Assembly: GCF_014250515.1 (NCBI RefSeq)
Contig: NZ_CP060202.1
Coordinates: 3,841,001-3,905,000, forward strand
Length of the DNA stretch: 64,000 bases
Source of the DNA: Hymenobacter sediminicola
GTDB lineage: Bacteria; Bacteroidota; Bacteroidia; Cytophagales; Hymenobacteraceae
Direction of reading: 5' to 3'
Shown here: one piece after another, positions 8,901 to 15,930 of the stretch
Numbering within the stretch: the first letter of the stretch is position 1
Layout: every line of letters begins with the position of its first letter
The notes under the pieces: generated by a model
What the model was told of the DNA's origin: nothing
Seen by the model: the letters and a program-made list of their open reading frames with translations, nothing else
Databases searched by the model: none
Translations under genes and position numbers: made by a program

Positions 8901-8989
8901 AGCTCCGCCGCGGATTGTGCACAGCTGCGCCGGCTCCAAAGCCCTGACAGGGCCATCAGCAGAAACCACAAAGCAACGGAGTGTTTCAT
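5912..8989 (-). CDS. Two-component sensor histidine kinase with double Reg_prop propeller
   Basis: 1025 residues. A signal peptide ends near CAQ. The periplasmic sensor has 14 repeats of the GxLWVGTxxGLxRY type, enough for two seven-bladed propellers, then a Y_Y_Y domain (about residues 690-765, with YAYMLEGFDKDW). One transmembrane helix (WFRVGLSWVIFGLLFMAYRM) leads to a HisKA_3 domain with the phospho-histidine in ARDLHDDMGSTLSS. An HATPase domain follows, with an N-box (KEAINNLAKYA) and G-box (DDGVGFD, GNGLTNM). There is no fused receiver or AraC domain, so phosphotransfer should go to the NarL-type regulator downstream. Such sensors often read carbohydrates in Bacteroides; no glycan-use genes lie nearby, so the ligand is unknown. 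Confidence 0.95.
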   Translation of the reverse strand: MKHSVALWFLLMALSGLWSRRSCAQSAAELRFETLTNAHGLTENSVYSIAQDAKGFLWVGTQDGLSRYDGVGFRTFRSDARRPSSLASNFVLSLCHDQVGQLWVGTAGGLSRYNPRTGRFRTYRAEPGDSSGLTNNFIRAVYCDRQGRVWAGAEDGLHEISPAGRRFRLFRHAAKVAGSVRQNSVRALAQDRAGTLWVGTGEGAVSRLDTARRLLLTDPRLTPAGAITTLCPDRKGGLWVGSETGLLRYLPPANGATRVFVPGAAPGQLPPGAVRSLLEDQQGRIWVGTSEGLCRYEPATGTFSRIVHQPRQPLSLPDNTVQALFQGTSGLLWVGTEGGLTHTDLRPRPFNTIPVTSAPAPIWAVTSDGAGCIWVGTEDQGLICYEPATGRRRLFRHNPAQPGSLAQDFIRALCFGKDGRLWVGTQSHGLDCLLPGATEFVHYRHSATVAGSLSDDFIRSLYEDPSGRLWVGTEGGLNRYDAAKQRFTVFRNKPGDANSLSNNFVRVTLQDRQGRLWIGTGGGGLSCYNPVSGRFTTFRADGHNPRSLSSNFVRCLLQDQRGTLWVGTEGGGFCRLDDPAKGRFTVFRESEGLPNDVVYGMQEDRQGYLWLSTNKGLARFAPRTSQFHTFDERDGLLQDEFNAGASHRAATGRLYFGGVNGLVGFLPAAVQTNTTPPAVVLTGFRQFNRPVELPDTAITERRVLRLGPQDYFFSLEFAALNFRQPDKNRYAYMLEGFDKDWIDAGSRREATYTNLDPDIYTFRVRATNNDGVWSPQGAALRIIVTPPWYRTWWFRVGLSWVIFGLLFMAYRMRVRQLLALERVRHGIARDLHDDMGSTLSSISILSQIARNHQHQHRPEQAAALLEQIGESSRRMLDAMDDIVWAINPAHDSLEDVTARMRSFASEVLEARGIEFVFQASPSMQGLKLDMRARREFFLLFKEAINNLAKYARCQHARIQLTYEQGLLHLTVQDDGVGFDPTQPAQGSGNGLTNMRSRAAAMAGQLTIETAPGQGTTLHLRVPLSD

Positions 8990-9015
8990 AGCAGCCAGCT
9001 CAGACCAAGTGGCTG

Positions 9016-9055
9016 AATGTACCGAATTACATTAACACAATCCTATACTGTATAG
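9016..9055. promoter_or_regulatory. Two dyads upstream of the sensor kinase
   Basis: AATGTA-N6-TACATT (9016-9033) and the odd palindrome CTATACTGTATAG (9043-9055) lie 27 to 66 bases upstream of the kinase ATG at 8989, in an AT-rich stretch. They are plausible promoter or operator elements; no factor can be named. Confidence 0.35.
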
Positions 9056-9137
9056 CATGCCTCCTAAACCGGCCCGTAGGAGGCCACTACCCTGAACAGC
9101 CTGGTTCACTCCCGCCCGCTGCTGCTTCGGCCCTTGC

Positions 9138-9800
9138 TTACTTGGTAGTGGCCGGCATTTCCTTCTTGTACAGCCAGTACGAGTAGCTGTAGGCCACAAC
9201 CGCCGTTGCCAGCGCCCCCACTACCAGCACTGTAGTGGCGGCCGCTACCACTCCCAGCAGACCAAGCACAGCACTCAGCACACCCGTAGCGAAGAACAGC
9301 CGGCCGCCTACGCGGTGCACCCGCACCCAGATGCGCGGAAACTCCAGGGCCCACGGCGTTTTGAAGCCCACAAAATAATTGGGCTGCACGGTAGTAAGGT
9401 AGTTGCCGATAAAAGCGAAAAACAGCCCCATGAGCACCGCCAGGCCCTGCCCGGTTTGCTGGCCTGGATGCAGCGCCGCGTACAGACTGTATATGGACAG
9501 CCCGCTCATCAAGGCGACTACGGCCAGCGTCAGTTTCTGGTAATTGGAATTGCCGGCGTCCAGTTGCCGCTTGGGGTCGAAGCGGGGCAGAAACGCCAGC
9601 AGCAGGTAGGTGCCTACCGGCAAGCCCAGGCACAGCAGCCACATATGCTGCTTGGCGGTATAGCCGTCGGCCTTTCCAGCAGTATCAAAGTGCGTAGGAA
9701 TCTGTGCGGGCAGTGCGCTCCAGCTGTAAGCAAGGTATAGAGTAGGCAGCACGAGCAGCAGCACCAGCAGTAGGTGCCAGGTGGAAAAAGGACGTTTCAT
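9138..9800 (-). CDS. sdpI: SdpI family membrane protein (DUF1648 + SdpI)
   Basis: 220-residue polytopic protein with six or so hydrophobic helices. An N-terminal DUF1648 segment holds LPAQIPTHFDTAGKADG. A C-terminal SdpI segment holds GNYLTTVQPNYFVGFKTPW followed by the W-x-x-x-H-R pattern. In Bacillus, SdpI confers immunity to the toxin SDP and, when toxin is bound, holds the repressor SdpR at the membrane. Here it is the last gene of a three-gene operon starting with an SdpR-like repressor, so a similar sensing role is likely. No SDP toxin gene is visible nearby. Confidence 0.85.
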   Translation of the reverse strand: MKRPFSTWHLLLVLLLVLPTLYLAYSWSALPAQIPTHFDTAGKADGYTAKQHMWLLCLGLPVGTYLLLAFLPRFDPKRQLDAGNSNYQKLTLAVVALMSGLSIYSLYAALHPGQQTGQGLAVLMGLFFAFIGNYLTTVQPNYFVGFKTPWALEFPRIWVRVHRVGGRLFFATGVLSAVLGLLGVVAAATTVLVVGALATAVVAYSYSYWLYKKEMPATTK

Positions 9801-9814
9801 GGCAGTAAAGTTTA

Positions 9815-10171
9815 TCAGATAAGCTTTATCCCTATTAAGGAAGGGGAGATTACACGGTATAGAACAGCCAGTAGCATCACACTAAAAGCAGTTACCAACA
9901 CAGCTCGAAGCTGGCGCTGACGATGGCTACGCCATAAGTTAAATCCAGTGCGGTGTACTTGCGGTATGAGCGTCAGGACGCAGTACAACACTAGAGGCAG
10001 TGTGGCTACCTCCCGTAGCCGTTGTTGGCTAGCAAATAGATCAGCTTGGCCATTGGTGTAGTGGGTAGGCACCTGAGTGGGAAGCAGGTCGTCGAGATAA
10101 TAGCACAACAACAAAGGCAACGCTGCAATTAATACTACTATCACTCCTCCTAAAAGGCGCTGATTTTTCAT
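9815..10171 (-). CDS. Small DUF1648-like membrane protein
   Basis: 118 residues with three or four hydrophobic segments. The piece LPTQVPTHYTNGQADLF matches the DUF1648 motif seen at the same place in the downstream SdpI-type protein, but the SdpI half is missing. The start overlaps the repressor stop by 4 bases (ATGA), and the SdpI gene follows after 14 bases, so all three are almost certainly co-transcribed. It may be a partner or a shortened paralogue of SdpI. GC content is visibly lower than in most neighbours. Confidence 0.75.
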   Translation of the reverse strand: MKNQRLLGGVIVVLIAALPLLLCYYLDDLLPTQVPTHYTNGQADLFASQQRLREVATLPLVLYCVLTLIPQVHRTGFNLWRSHRQRQLRAVLVTAFSVMLLAVLYRVISPSLIGIKLI

Positions 10172-10425
10172 GACTTTTGAAATTGCAGCAACCAGCCCAG
10201 TAGTTCGTCCATCACCGTCATATTGAGCGTGTAGGTCACGAATTGGCCCTGTTTGTCGCTGCTGACGAGGTCCGCTTGGCGGAGCAGGTCGAGGTGGTGG
10301 CTGATGGTAGGCTTCGAGAACTGGAAGTAATCGGCTATTTCCCCAGCCGTGCGTGGTTGCTCACGCAGCAATTCCAGAATGGCGCGGCGCGTGGGGTCGT
10401 TAAGAGCTTTGAAGAGGGCGTTCAA
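10168..10425 (-). CDS. sdpR: ArsR-family repressor, SdpR-like
   Basis: 85-residue winged-helix protein with the classic ArsR layout: FKALNDPTRRAILELLREQP, AGEIADYFQFSKPTISHHLD as recognition region, then LVSSDKQGQFVTYTLN as wing. It lacks the metal-binding cysteines of arsenic or zinc sensors, which fits the SdpR branch. The start appears to be TTG; no in-frame ATG gives the full N-terminus. First gene of the SdpR-DUF1648-SdpI operon. Overlapping dyads just upstream suggest autorepression. Confidence 0.88.
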   Translation of the reverse strand: MNALFKALNDPTRRAILELLREQPRTAGEIADYFQFSKPTISHHLDLLRQADLVSSDKQGQFVTYTLNMTVMDELLGWLLQFQKS

Positions 10426-10439
10426 GTTCGGTTAGGTCT

Positions 10440-10461
10440 TTAGACAAATATCTAAATATTT
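10440..10461. promoter_or_regulatory. Overlapping dyads, probable SdpR operator
   Basis: TTAGA-N6-TCTAA (10440-10455) and AAATAT-N4-ATATTT (10446-10461) overlap each other 15 to 36 bases upstream of the repressor start, covering a TTTG-containing -7-like sequence on the minus strand. Position and symmetry fit an autorepressor operator; the assignment is inferred. Confidence 0.5.
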
Positions 10462-10504
10462 ATCAGATCAGCAATTCTATCAGAAGTAATTATTTCTATG
10501 AAGC

Positions 10505-10538
10505 AAAAGTGGCGCCTGATGCATCAGGCGCCACTTTT
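10505..10538. terminator. Strong terminator after the aspS operon
   Basis: A perfect 34-bp palindrome centred on GATGCATC with A/T-rich outer ends, so it has a terminator-like T-run in both directions. It lies 20 bases after the stop of the minus-strand gene at 10558-10992 and separates that operon from the sdpR operon. Confidence 0.85.
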
Positions 10539-10557
10539 TAGTATCTATGATTACGTG

Positions 10558-10992
10558 TTAATCACGCTTGTATTGCCGTAGTAGCTGGCCTAACTTCTCT
10601 GTAGGACCGCTCATACTTGTGAGAAAAATCACCTCAAGCCGTTTCTGGCTTTGTCGGTTCTTAATGATTAAAATCTCGAATGAACCGGCTTTCCCACTGG
10701 AAACCGAATCAAGCGCGACTTGAACGTGCCTCCAGGGAAGAAACCCAAGCTTAGGGGTCCATATACCACTTGGCCCAAGTTTTAAAAGAGCCTTTGTAGT
10801 CATTAAAATACTCAAGCCTATCAACCAGAGGGCAGCACCCACCAACATAGCGCCAGCCATGATGGCCATTTTTGGTGGGCTTTGCGTGCCAGCCCACGCA
10901 GAAAACACAAAGCTGACAGAGCCAACGAATAAACCTAGATATCCACCTCTAGGAGAATTGAAAAAGACGTTAGGATAATCCTTCGGCTCCAT
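10558..10992 (-). CDS. Two-helix membrane protein, PH-like / STM3941-like
   Basis: 144 residues: two transmembrane helices (about 18-36 and 43-64), then a soluble C-terminal part with GPSGIWTPKLGFLPWRHVQ, which resembles the PH-like domain of STM3941-type proteins. Function unknown. It starts 3 bases after the aspS stop, so it is co-transcribed with aspS, and it is followed by a strong terminator. Base composition is noticeably more AT-rich than aspS, suggesting later acquisition. Confidence 0.75.
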   Translation of the reverse strand: MEPKDYPNVFFNSPRGGYLGLFVGSVSFVFSAWAGTQSPPKMAIMAGAMLVGAALWLIGLSILMTTKALLKLGPSGIWTPKLGFLPWRHVQVALDSVSSGKAGSFEILIIKNRQSQKRLEVIFLTSMSGPTEKLGQLLRQYKRD

Positions 10993-10995
10993 CTG

Positions 10996-12759
10996 CTACT
11001 TCCCTACCACGGCCGTAGCAATGCTCAGTTCCTTTAGCTGGGCGCCGGAAATCTGCGAAGGCGAATCAATCATGACGTCGCGGCCGGAGTTGTTTTTGGG
11101 GAAGGCAATAAAGTCGCGGATGGAATCGGCACCACCGAAGAGGCTGCAGAGCCGGTCGAAGCCGAAGGCAATGCCGCCGTGCGGAGGCGCGCCGTACTCG
11201 AAAGCGTCGAGCAGGAAGCCGAACTGCGCTTTGGCTTCTTCATCCGAGAAACCCAGCAGCGAGAACATGCGGGCCTGCACGGCGCGGTCATGAATGCGGA
11301 TGGAGCCACCGCCCACTTCCACGCCGTTTATCACCATGTCGTAGGCGTTGGCGCGCACCTCCCCTATCGTGTCGGGGTTGTCGAGCAGGGCCACGTCCTC
11401 GGGTTTGGGCGAGGTGAAGGGGTGGTGCATGGCGAAGTAGCGGCCTTCCTCCTCGATGTATTCGAGCAGCGGGAAATCCACGACCCACAGCGCCGAAAAC
11501 GTGTCTTTGTTGCGTAAGCCGAGGCGCTGGCCCATTTCCAGGCGCAGCTCTGATAGGGCCTTGCGGGTTTTGTTGGGCTCCCCGGCCAGTACCAGCAGCA
11601 AGTCGCCGGGCTGCGCGTTGAAAGCGGCTTTCCACTGCTGGAGCTGCTCCTGGCCGTAGAACTTGTCCACCGACGACTTCACCGAGCCATCGGCTTCCAT
11701 GCGGGCATACACGAGGCCGGTAGCACCAATCTGGGGGCGTTTCACATATTCAGTCAGCTCGTCGAGCTGCTTGCGGGTGTAGCTGGCCGCACCGGTGGCG
11801 CAGATGCCCACTACCAGCCCGGCCGCTTCGAACACCGGGAAGTTGTGGCCTTTCACCACGTCGTTCAGCTCCACAAAGCGCATTTCAAAGCGCGTGTCGG
11901 GTTTGTCGTTGCCGTAGTAGCGCATGGCGTCGGCGTAGGTCATGCGGGGCAATTTCCCGATTTCCAGCCCTTTCACCTCGCGGAACAGGTACTGCACCAG
12001 GCCCTCGAAGGTGCTCAGGATGTCTTCCTGCTCCACAAATGACATTTCGCAGTCAATCTGCGTGAATTCGGGCTGGCGGTCGGCGCGCAGGTCTTCGTCG
12101 CGGAAGCACTTCACAATCTGGAAGTACCGGTCGAAGCCCGACACCATGAGCAGCTGCTTGAACGTCTGCGGCGACTGGGGCAGGGCGTAGAACTCGCCGG
12201 GGTTCATGCGGGACGGCACCACGAAGTCGCGGGCGCCTTCGGGCGTGCTTTTGATGAGTACCGGCGTTTCCACCTCGATGAACTCCTGGCCATCCAAATA
12301 GCGGCGTGTAGCCTGGGCCACGCGGTGGCGCAGCATCAGGTTCTGGCGGACGGGGGCGCGGCGCAGGTCCAGATAGCGGTATTTCATCCGCAGGTCGTCG
12401 CCGCCGTCAGTGTCGTCTTCAATCAGGAAGGGCGGCAGCTTGGCCGGATTGAGCACATCAATCTTTTCCACCCGGATTTCGATGCCGCCGGTGGGCATTT
12501 TGTCGTTTTTGGAGTGGCGCTCGGCTACTTTGCCGGTCACGCTCAGTACAAACTCGCGGCCCAGTTGGCGGGCCTGCTCGCGCACCTCGGCGGTTTCCAC
12601 GCCTTCTTCCAGGGCCAGCTGCGTGAGGCCGTACCGGTCGCGCAGGTCTACCCACAGGATGCCGCCTTTGTCGCGGGTGCGCTGCACCCAGCCGCAGAGC
12701 GTGACGGTTTGGCCAATGTGTTCGGGGCGTAAGTCGCCGCAGGTATGAGTCCGGAGCAT
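10996..12759 (-). CDS. aspS: Aspartate--tRNA ligase
   Basis: 587-residue class II aminoacyl-tRNA synthetase charging tRNA-Asp. An N-terminal OB-fold binds the anticodon ([18 protein letters not shown]). The catalytic core shows motif 2 ([18 protein letters not shown]). The bacterial GAD insertion domain is present, and the protein ends with class II motif 3 (GIAFGFDRL). The length is normal for bacterial AspRS. A TACCTTCG -7 element lies upstream at 12867-12874. Co-transcribed with the small membrane protein downstream. Confidence 0.98.
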   Translation of the reverse strand: MLRTHTCGDLRPEHIGQTVTLCGWVQRTRDKGGILWVDLRDRYGLTQLALEEGVETAEVREQARQLGREFVLSVTGKVAERHSKNDKMPTGGIEIRVEKIDVLNPAKLPPFLIEDDTDGGDDLRMKYRYLDLRRAPVRQNLMLRHRVAQATRRYLDGQEFIEVETPVLIKSTPEGARDFVVPSRMNPGEFYALPQSPQTFKQLLMVSGFDRYFQIVKCFRDEDLRADRQPEFTQIDCEMSFVEQEDILSTFEGLVQYLFREVKGLEIGKLPRMTYADAMRYYGNDKPDTRFEMRFVELNDVVKGHNFPVFEAAGLVVGICATGAASYTRKQLDELTEYVKRPQIGATGLVYARMEADGSVKSSVDKFYGQEQLQQWKAAFNAQPGDLLLVLAGEPNKTRKALSELRLEMGQRLGLRNKDTFSALWVVDFPLLEYIEEEGRYFAMHHPFTSPKPEDVALLDNPDTIGEVRANAYDMVINGVEVGGGSIRIHDRAVQARMFSLLGFSDEEAKAQFGFLLDAFEYGAPPHGGIAFGFDRLCSLFGGADSIRDFIAFPKNNSGRDVMIDSPSQISGAQLKELSIATAVVGK

Positions 12760-13068
12760 TTCAGTAGAGCTGAGAGGTGAGACCTTAGAGGTGAGAATGG
12801 TGAGGAAGCCCAGGCAGCCAGGTTTTCTCTCGTCTGATTTCTTCGTTCTGAGGTCTATACTAATAGCGAAGGTAGGCAGGAAAAATCAGTCAGGGAGGGA
12901 AAAAACGTGGCTGGCAGGCTGATACTGCAGATGTAGCGTGGCAGAATACTTCACGATTTAAGCGGCGCATCAGGGTTTTGCGTAAGCTTGCGAAAAATTG
13001 GTACGGAGTATGCAAAGGCATTTCCCGAACCAACTCCCCTCCGACCACAACCTCTTTTTTGCCTTCCT
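12760..13068. other. Divergent intergenic region aspS / small exported protein
   Basis: 309 bases without a gene. It holds a short direct repeat (GAGGTGAGA twice near 12774-12796) and a TACCTTCG -7 element on the minus strand at 12867-12874, which probably serves aspS. Confidence 0.5.
12867..12874 (-). promoter_or_regulatory. -7 element TACCTTCG for aspS
   Basis: Matches the Bacteroidota -7 consensus TAnnTTTG with C in the third T position. The same octamer lies upstream of purH, fdx and the fourth FKBP gene here. About 110 bases upstream of aspS; no clear -33 element. Confidence 0.45.
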
Positions 13069-13521
13069 ATGAAACGCCCCGTTCTGCTCGCTCTGGCTGC
13101 TACCCTCCTTTCCTTCTCAGCCGCTCAGGCCCAGACCAAGATCAAAACCAAAGCCAAAACGGCAAACGGCACCGAGGTTAAAACCAAGTCCGAAGCGGAG
13201 GCCGTGACTCTCAGCGGCCCCATCAAGCGGGTGGAAACTCTGTCGGGCATCGACGTGTTTCCGGCCTCCAACGGCCAGACCATCATGCTCAGCTTTACCC
13301 AGCAGTTTACCAAGCCCGGCACGCTGGTGATGACCAACTACAAAAAGCAGCCCGTGTACACCACGGAACTCGATCCGGCCAACAACACCGGCGAGCCGGT
13401 AGACTTGGGCCGCATTCCGGCCGGCACTTACCTCATTGAAGCCAAGACCGGCAACTACGTTTACTGGAAGAGCGTCAAGATTAAATATCCGGCGGCTCCG
13501 GTGGCCAAGAAGCGCCGCTAA
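13069..13521 (+). CDS. Small exported protein of unknown function
   Basis: 150 residues from the ATG at 13069, which begins a clear signal peptide (MKRPVLLALAATLLSFSAAQ, cleaved after AQA). The mature start is Lys/Thr-rich with alternating basic residues. A compact domain follows with PVDLGRIPAGTYLIEAKTGN and a VYWKSVKIKYP strand, reminiscent of the short beta-sandwich of T9SS sorting domains (GTYLIxxxxG), although the canonical start of such a domain is missing. Probably periplasmic or surface. No recognised family. Confidence 0.75.
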   Translation: MKRPVLLALAATLLSFSAAQAQTKIKTKAKTANGTEVKTKSEAEAVTLSGPIKRVETLSGIDVFPASNGQTIMLSFTQQFTKPGTLVMTNYKKQPVYTTELDPANNTGEPVDLGRIPAGTYLIEAKTGNYVYWKSVKIKYPAAPVAKKRR

Positions 13522-13543
13522 CGGCCTTTTAAGCAGCCCATTT

Positions 13544-13574
13544 GCAAGCTCCGGAGTCGTTGCGGCTTCGGAGC
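13544..13574 (+). terminator. Possible terminator hairpin
   Basis: AAGCTCCG and CGGAGCTT form an 8-bp stem around a 12-base loop after the stop at 13521. The following tract is only weakly T-rich. Confidence 0.35.
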
Positions 13575-13658
13575 TTTGCGTTTGTGGCACTACCAGGCGG
13601 CCCGGTGGTCGTTTGGTACCTGGCAGGGCTCCTTTCCGGGCCTGACGCCTCATCCTCG

Positions 13659-13666
13659 TACCTTTG
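13659..13666 (+). promoter_or_regulatory. -7 element TACCTTTG close to a start codon
   Basis: Exact TAnnTTTG match ending 9 bases before the ATG at 13676. If used, the mRNA would be leaderless or have a leader of only a few bases. Confidence 0.5.
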
Positions 13667-13675
13667 CCTGCGTCT

Positions 13676-14242
13676 ATGAAAACTACTTCCTCTTTTTTCC
13701 GCCTTGCGCCGCTGCTGTTTTTGCTGCTGGGTCTGGTGGCATTCGTAGCTCCAAAGCTCAAAAAAACGGCCATCAACAAAAGCATCAGCGTGGGTGTGCC
13801 CGACGGCTTTCAGGCGCTGCCCGATGATGGCATTGCCGTGAAATATCCGTCGCCGCGCAAGCCGCTGGCTGTGTTCAGCAACCCCAGTGGCCGCGTCGAC
13901 TTCAGCGTGGCCCAGAAGCCCAGCACCTTCAGCAACCGCGACTACGCTCTGCTGCTGAAGATTTACAAGGCCAGCATCCAGAATATGTACTCCAAGGTCG
14001 ATTTTCTGGCCGAGGACATCCGTACTATTAACAAGCGTGATTTTGTGGTGCTGGAGTTCGTCTCGACAGTGGCCGACAACCGCCGGACCAGCAATCTGGC
14101 TCCTATTCGCCGCTACCAAATGGTGCAGTACACCATCACCGGCGACCAACTCACGGTATTCACCTTCGTGGCTCCCGCCGACGAGCAGGCGCAGTGGCAG
14201 CCCACCGCGCAGGCCGTGATGCAGAGCATTGTGATGAAGTAA
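13676..14242 (+). CDS. Membrane-anchored or exported protein, unknown family
   Basis: 188 residues from the ATG at 13676. A hydrophobic N-terminal segment (LAPLLFLLLGLVAFVAP) is an uncleaved anchor or signal peptide. The remainder reads like a small alpha/beta domain (VGVPDGFQALPDDGIAVKYP ... YQMVQYTITGDQLTVFTFVA), similar in style to PsbP/DUF1795-type domains that begin with a PxGF motif. No catalytic residues recognised. A candidate promoter sits almost on the start codon. The end is followed by an inverted-repeat element. Confidence 0.75.
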   Translation: MKTTSSFFRLAPLLFLLLGLVAFVAPKLKKTAINKSISVGVPDGFQALPDDGIAVKYPSPRKPLAVFSNPSGRVDFSVAQKPSTFSNRDYALLLKIYKASIQNMYSKVDFLAEDIRTINKRDFVVLEFVSTVADNRRTSNLAPIRRYQMVQYTITGDQLTVFTFVAPADEQAQWQPTAQAVMQSIVMK

Positions 14243-14281
14243 GTATCAGGAGACTGTGAAGTGAATGCTGCCAACAACCTA

Positions 14282-14373
14282 TCATCCTGAGCTTACGAAG
14301 GACCTTGTGACGCCTGAGAAAAATATCCTGCCTACCGGCTGACGTGATAAGGTCCTTCGCAAGCTCAGGATGA
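14282..14373. repeat. Inverted-repeat (REP/MITE-like) element
   Basis: Two 25-base arms (14282-14306 and 14349-14373) are inverted copies with one mismatch, separated by 42 bases. The arm core is TGAGCTTNCGAAGGACC. I recall similar sequences scattered through Hymenobacter-type genomes, but this was not checked. It lies between two plus-strand genes and ends 30 bases before the likely tadA start. Confidence 0.7.
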
Positions 14374-14402
14374 CACTTCCTCATTCCACCAACCCGCCAC
14401 TC

Positions 14403-14834
14403 ATGTCCGACGAGCAGTACATGCGCGAGGCGCTGAAGCAGGCGCGCTACGCTTTTGCGGAAGAAGAAATTCCGATTGGAGCCGTGGTGGTGCTGGACCG
14501 GCAGATTATTGCGCGAGCCTACAACCAGACCGAAAAGCTGCGCGACGTGACGGCCCACGCCGAAATGCTGGCCCTGACGGCTGCCGCCAACCACGTCGGC
14601 AACAAATACCTCTCCGACTGCACGCTCTATGTGACGGTGGAGCCCTGCGTGATGTGCGCCGGCGCCACGGCTTGGGCCCAGCTGCGGCGCGTGGTATATG
14701 GTGCCGACGAGCCCAAATTCGGGTACCGGCGCCACGGCAACCTGCTGCATCCGAAAGCAGAAGTGGTGACGGGGGTGCTGGGCGCGGAGTGCGGCGAGAT
14801 AATGCGGGAGTTTTTCGCGCGGAAGCGGAAATAG
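14403..14834 (+). CDS. tadA: tRNA-specific adenosine deaminase TadA-like
   Basis: 143 residues from the ATG at 14403. Zinc deaminase of the CDA fold that converts the wobble adenosine of tRNA-Arg(ACG) to inosine. The signature is complete: His52-Ala-Glu54 (HAE) and Cys82/Cys85 in PCVMCAGA. The C-terminal part (VVYGADEPKFGYRR) fits TadA or close nucleoside deaminases rather than cytidine deaminase. The longer frame from 14370 runs into the inverted-repeat element, so the downstream ATG is preferred. The sodA promoter overlaps its stop codon. Confidence 0.9.
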   Translation: MSDEQYMREALKQARYAFAEEEIPIGAVVVLDRQIIARAYNQTEKLRDVTAHAEMLALTAAANHVGNKYLSDCTLYVTVEPCVMCAGATAWAQLRRVVYGADEPKFGYRRHGNLLHPKAEVVTGVLGAECGEIMREFFARKRK

Positions 14835-14844
14835 GCTACTTTTG
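14814..14844 (+). promoter_or_regulatory. sodA promoter (TTCG-N19-TACTTTTG)
   Basis: TTCG at 14814-14817 and TACTTTTG at 14837-14844 are separated by exactly 19 bases, matching the Bacteroidota TTTG/TAnnTTTG layout. The site overlaps the tadA stop and precedes sodA by about 100 bases; the leader is GC-rich and can fold. Confidence 0.6.
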
Positions 14845-14945
14845 GCCGGCCCCGCAACCCTGACCGGGGTGCGGCGGTTATACTCTGACGCGGGGCTGGC
14901 CCCGCATCCGGTTTTTCTCTCCCATCACCTCAAAACCCAACTACT

Positions 14946-15554
14946 ATGGCTTTCGAACTGCCCAAACTGCCCTACGCCTACGACGCTCTGGAGCCGCACA
15001 TTGATGCGCAGACGATGGAAATCCACCATACCAAGCACCACCAGGCCTACGTCACGAACCTTAACAACGCCATTGCCGGCACCGAGCTGGAAGGCAAGAG
15101 CCTCGAAGACCTGATGCAAAATATTGCCTCGGCCCCGGCAGCAGTGCGCAACAACGGCGGTGGCCACTGGAACCATTCCCTGTTCTGGACCATTCTGGGC
15201 CCGAACGGCGGCGGTGAGCCCACGGGCGCGGTAGGCGAGGCCATCACGAAGGCATTCGGCAGCTACGAGAAGTTCAAGGAAGAATTCACGAAAGCCGCTA
15301 CCACGCGCTTTGGTTCCGGCTGGGCCTGGCTGTGCAAGCAGACCGACGGCTCGGTGAAGATCTGCTCGACGCCCAACCAGGACAACCCGCTAATGCCGGA
15401 CTCCGGCTGCCAGGGCACGCCCGTACTGGGCCTCGATGTATGGGAGCACGCCTACTACCTCAAGTACCAGAACCGCCGCCCCGACTACATTGCCGCGTTC
15501 TACAACGCCATCAACTGGGACGAAGTGAACCGCCGTTTCGCCGAAGCTGCTTAA
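14946..15554 (+). CDS. sodA: Superoxide dismutase (Fe/Mn type)
   Basis: 202 residues, normal for the family. It converts superoxide to hydrogen peroxide and oxygen. Metal ligands are visible: His27 ([13 protein letters not shown]), the His in NHSLFW, and Asp/His in [18 protein letters not shown]. No signal peptide, so cytoplasmic. The short loop [20 protein letters not shown] carries two cysteines. The metal (Fe or Mn) cannot be told reliably by eye. It has its own promoter and a strong terminator. Confidence 0.97.
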   Translation: MAFELPKLPYAYDALEPHIDAQTMEIHHTKHHQAYVTNLNNAIAGTELEGKSLEDLMQNIASAPAAVRNNGGGHWNHSLFWTILGPNGGGEPTGAVGEAITKAFGSYEKFKEEFTKAATTRFGSGWAWLCKQTDGSVKICSTPNQDNPLMPDSGCQGTPVLGLDVWEHAYYLKYQNRRPDYIAAFYNAINWDEVNRRFAEAA

Positions 15555-15571
15555 CGCTTTCGGGCATTAAT

Positions 15572-15607
15572 AAAAAAGGGCCTTCTGCATGCAGGAGGCC
15601 CTTTTTT
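15572..15607. terminator. Bidirectional terminator after sodA
   Basis: AAAAAAGGGCCT and AGGCCCTTTTTT form a 12-bp stem around a 12-base centre containing TGCATGCA. It serves sodA and probably also the convergent minus-strand operon ending at 15622. Confidence 0.9.
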
Positions 15608-15621
15608 ATTCGCATTGGTAC

Positions 15622-15930
15622 TCAGGCTGAGTCGGTGCCGGGTGAGAGGTAGCGCTGCAACGACTGCACGTAGGTTTCGAAGGCCGTGACGCCCTGCTGC
15701 GTGATGGCACAGCGCGTGAGCGGATAGCTGCCGTTGAACTCCTTGGTGAGCGTGAGGTAGCCGGCGTCGCGGAGCTTGCCAAGCTGTACGCTGAGGTTAC
15801 CGGCAGTAGCGCCGGTTTTGTCCTTCAGGAAATTGAACTCCGCTTCCCGAACGCTCAGCAGCAACGACATAACGGCCAGCCGCAACTGCGAGTGCAGCAG
15901 CGGGTCAAGGTCCTCAAACGGCGCGGCCAC
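15622..15930 (-). CDS. Winged-helix transcriptional regulator
   Basis: 102 residues if it starts at the GTG at 15930 (VAAPFEDLDPLLHSQLRLAV), the arrangement I expect for this Bacteroidota family; a longer TTG-start form to 15975 would overlap the upstream gene more. HTH: EAEFNFLKDKTGATAGNLSV followed by QLGKLRDAGYLTLTKEF and a wing ending RCAITQQG. It is the MarR/HTH_27-like type with ligand site unknown. Its start overlaps the 3' end of the membrane-protein gene by 17 bases, so it is translated from the same operon and may control it through the dyads at 16880-16901. Confidence 0.85.
   Translation of the reverse strand: MAAPFEDLDPLLHSQLRLAVMSLLLSVREAEFNFLKDKTGATAGNLSVQLGKLRDAGYLTLTKEFNGSYPLTRCAITQQGVTAFETYVQSLQRYLSPGTDSA

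Noticed and set aside
6900..8950. Repeated DNA pattern that could be taken for a tandem repeat array
   Set aside because: Explained by the Reg_prop propeller blades; coding repeats, not a CRISPR or satellite.
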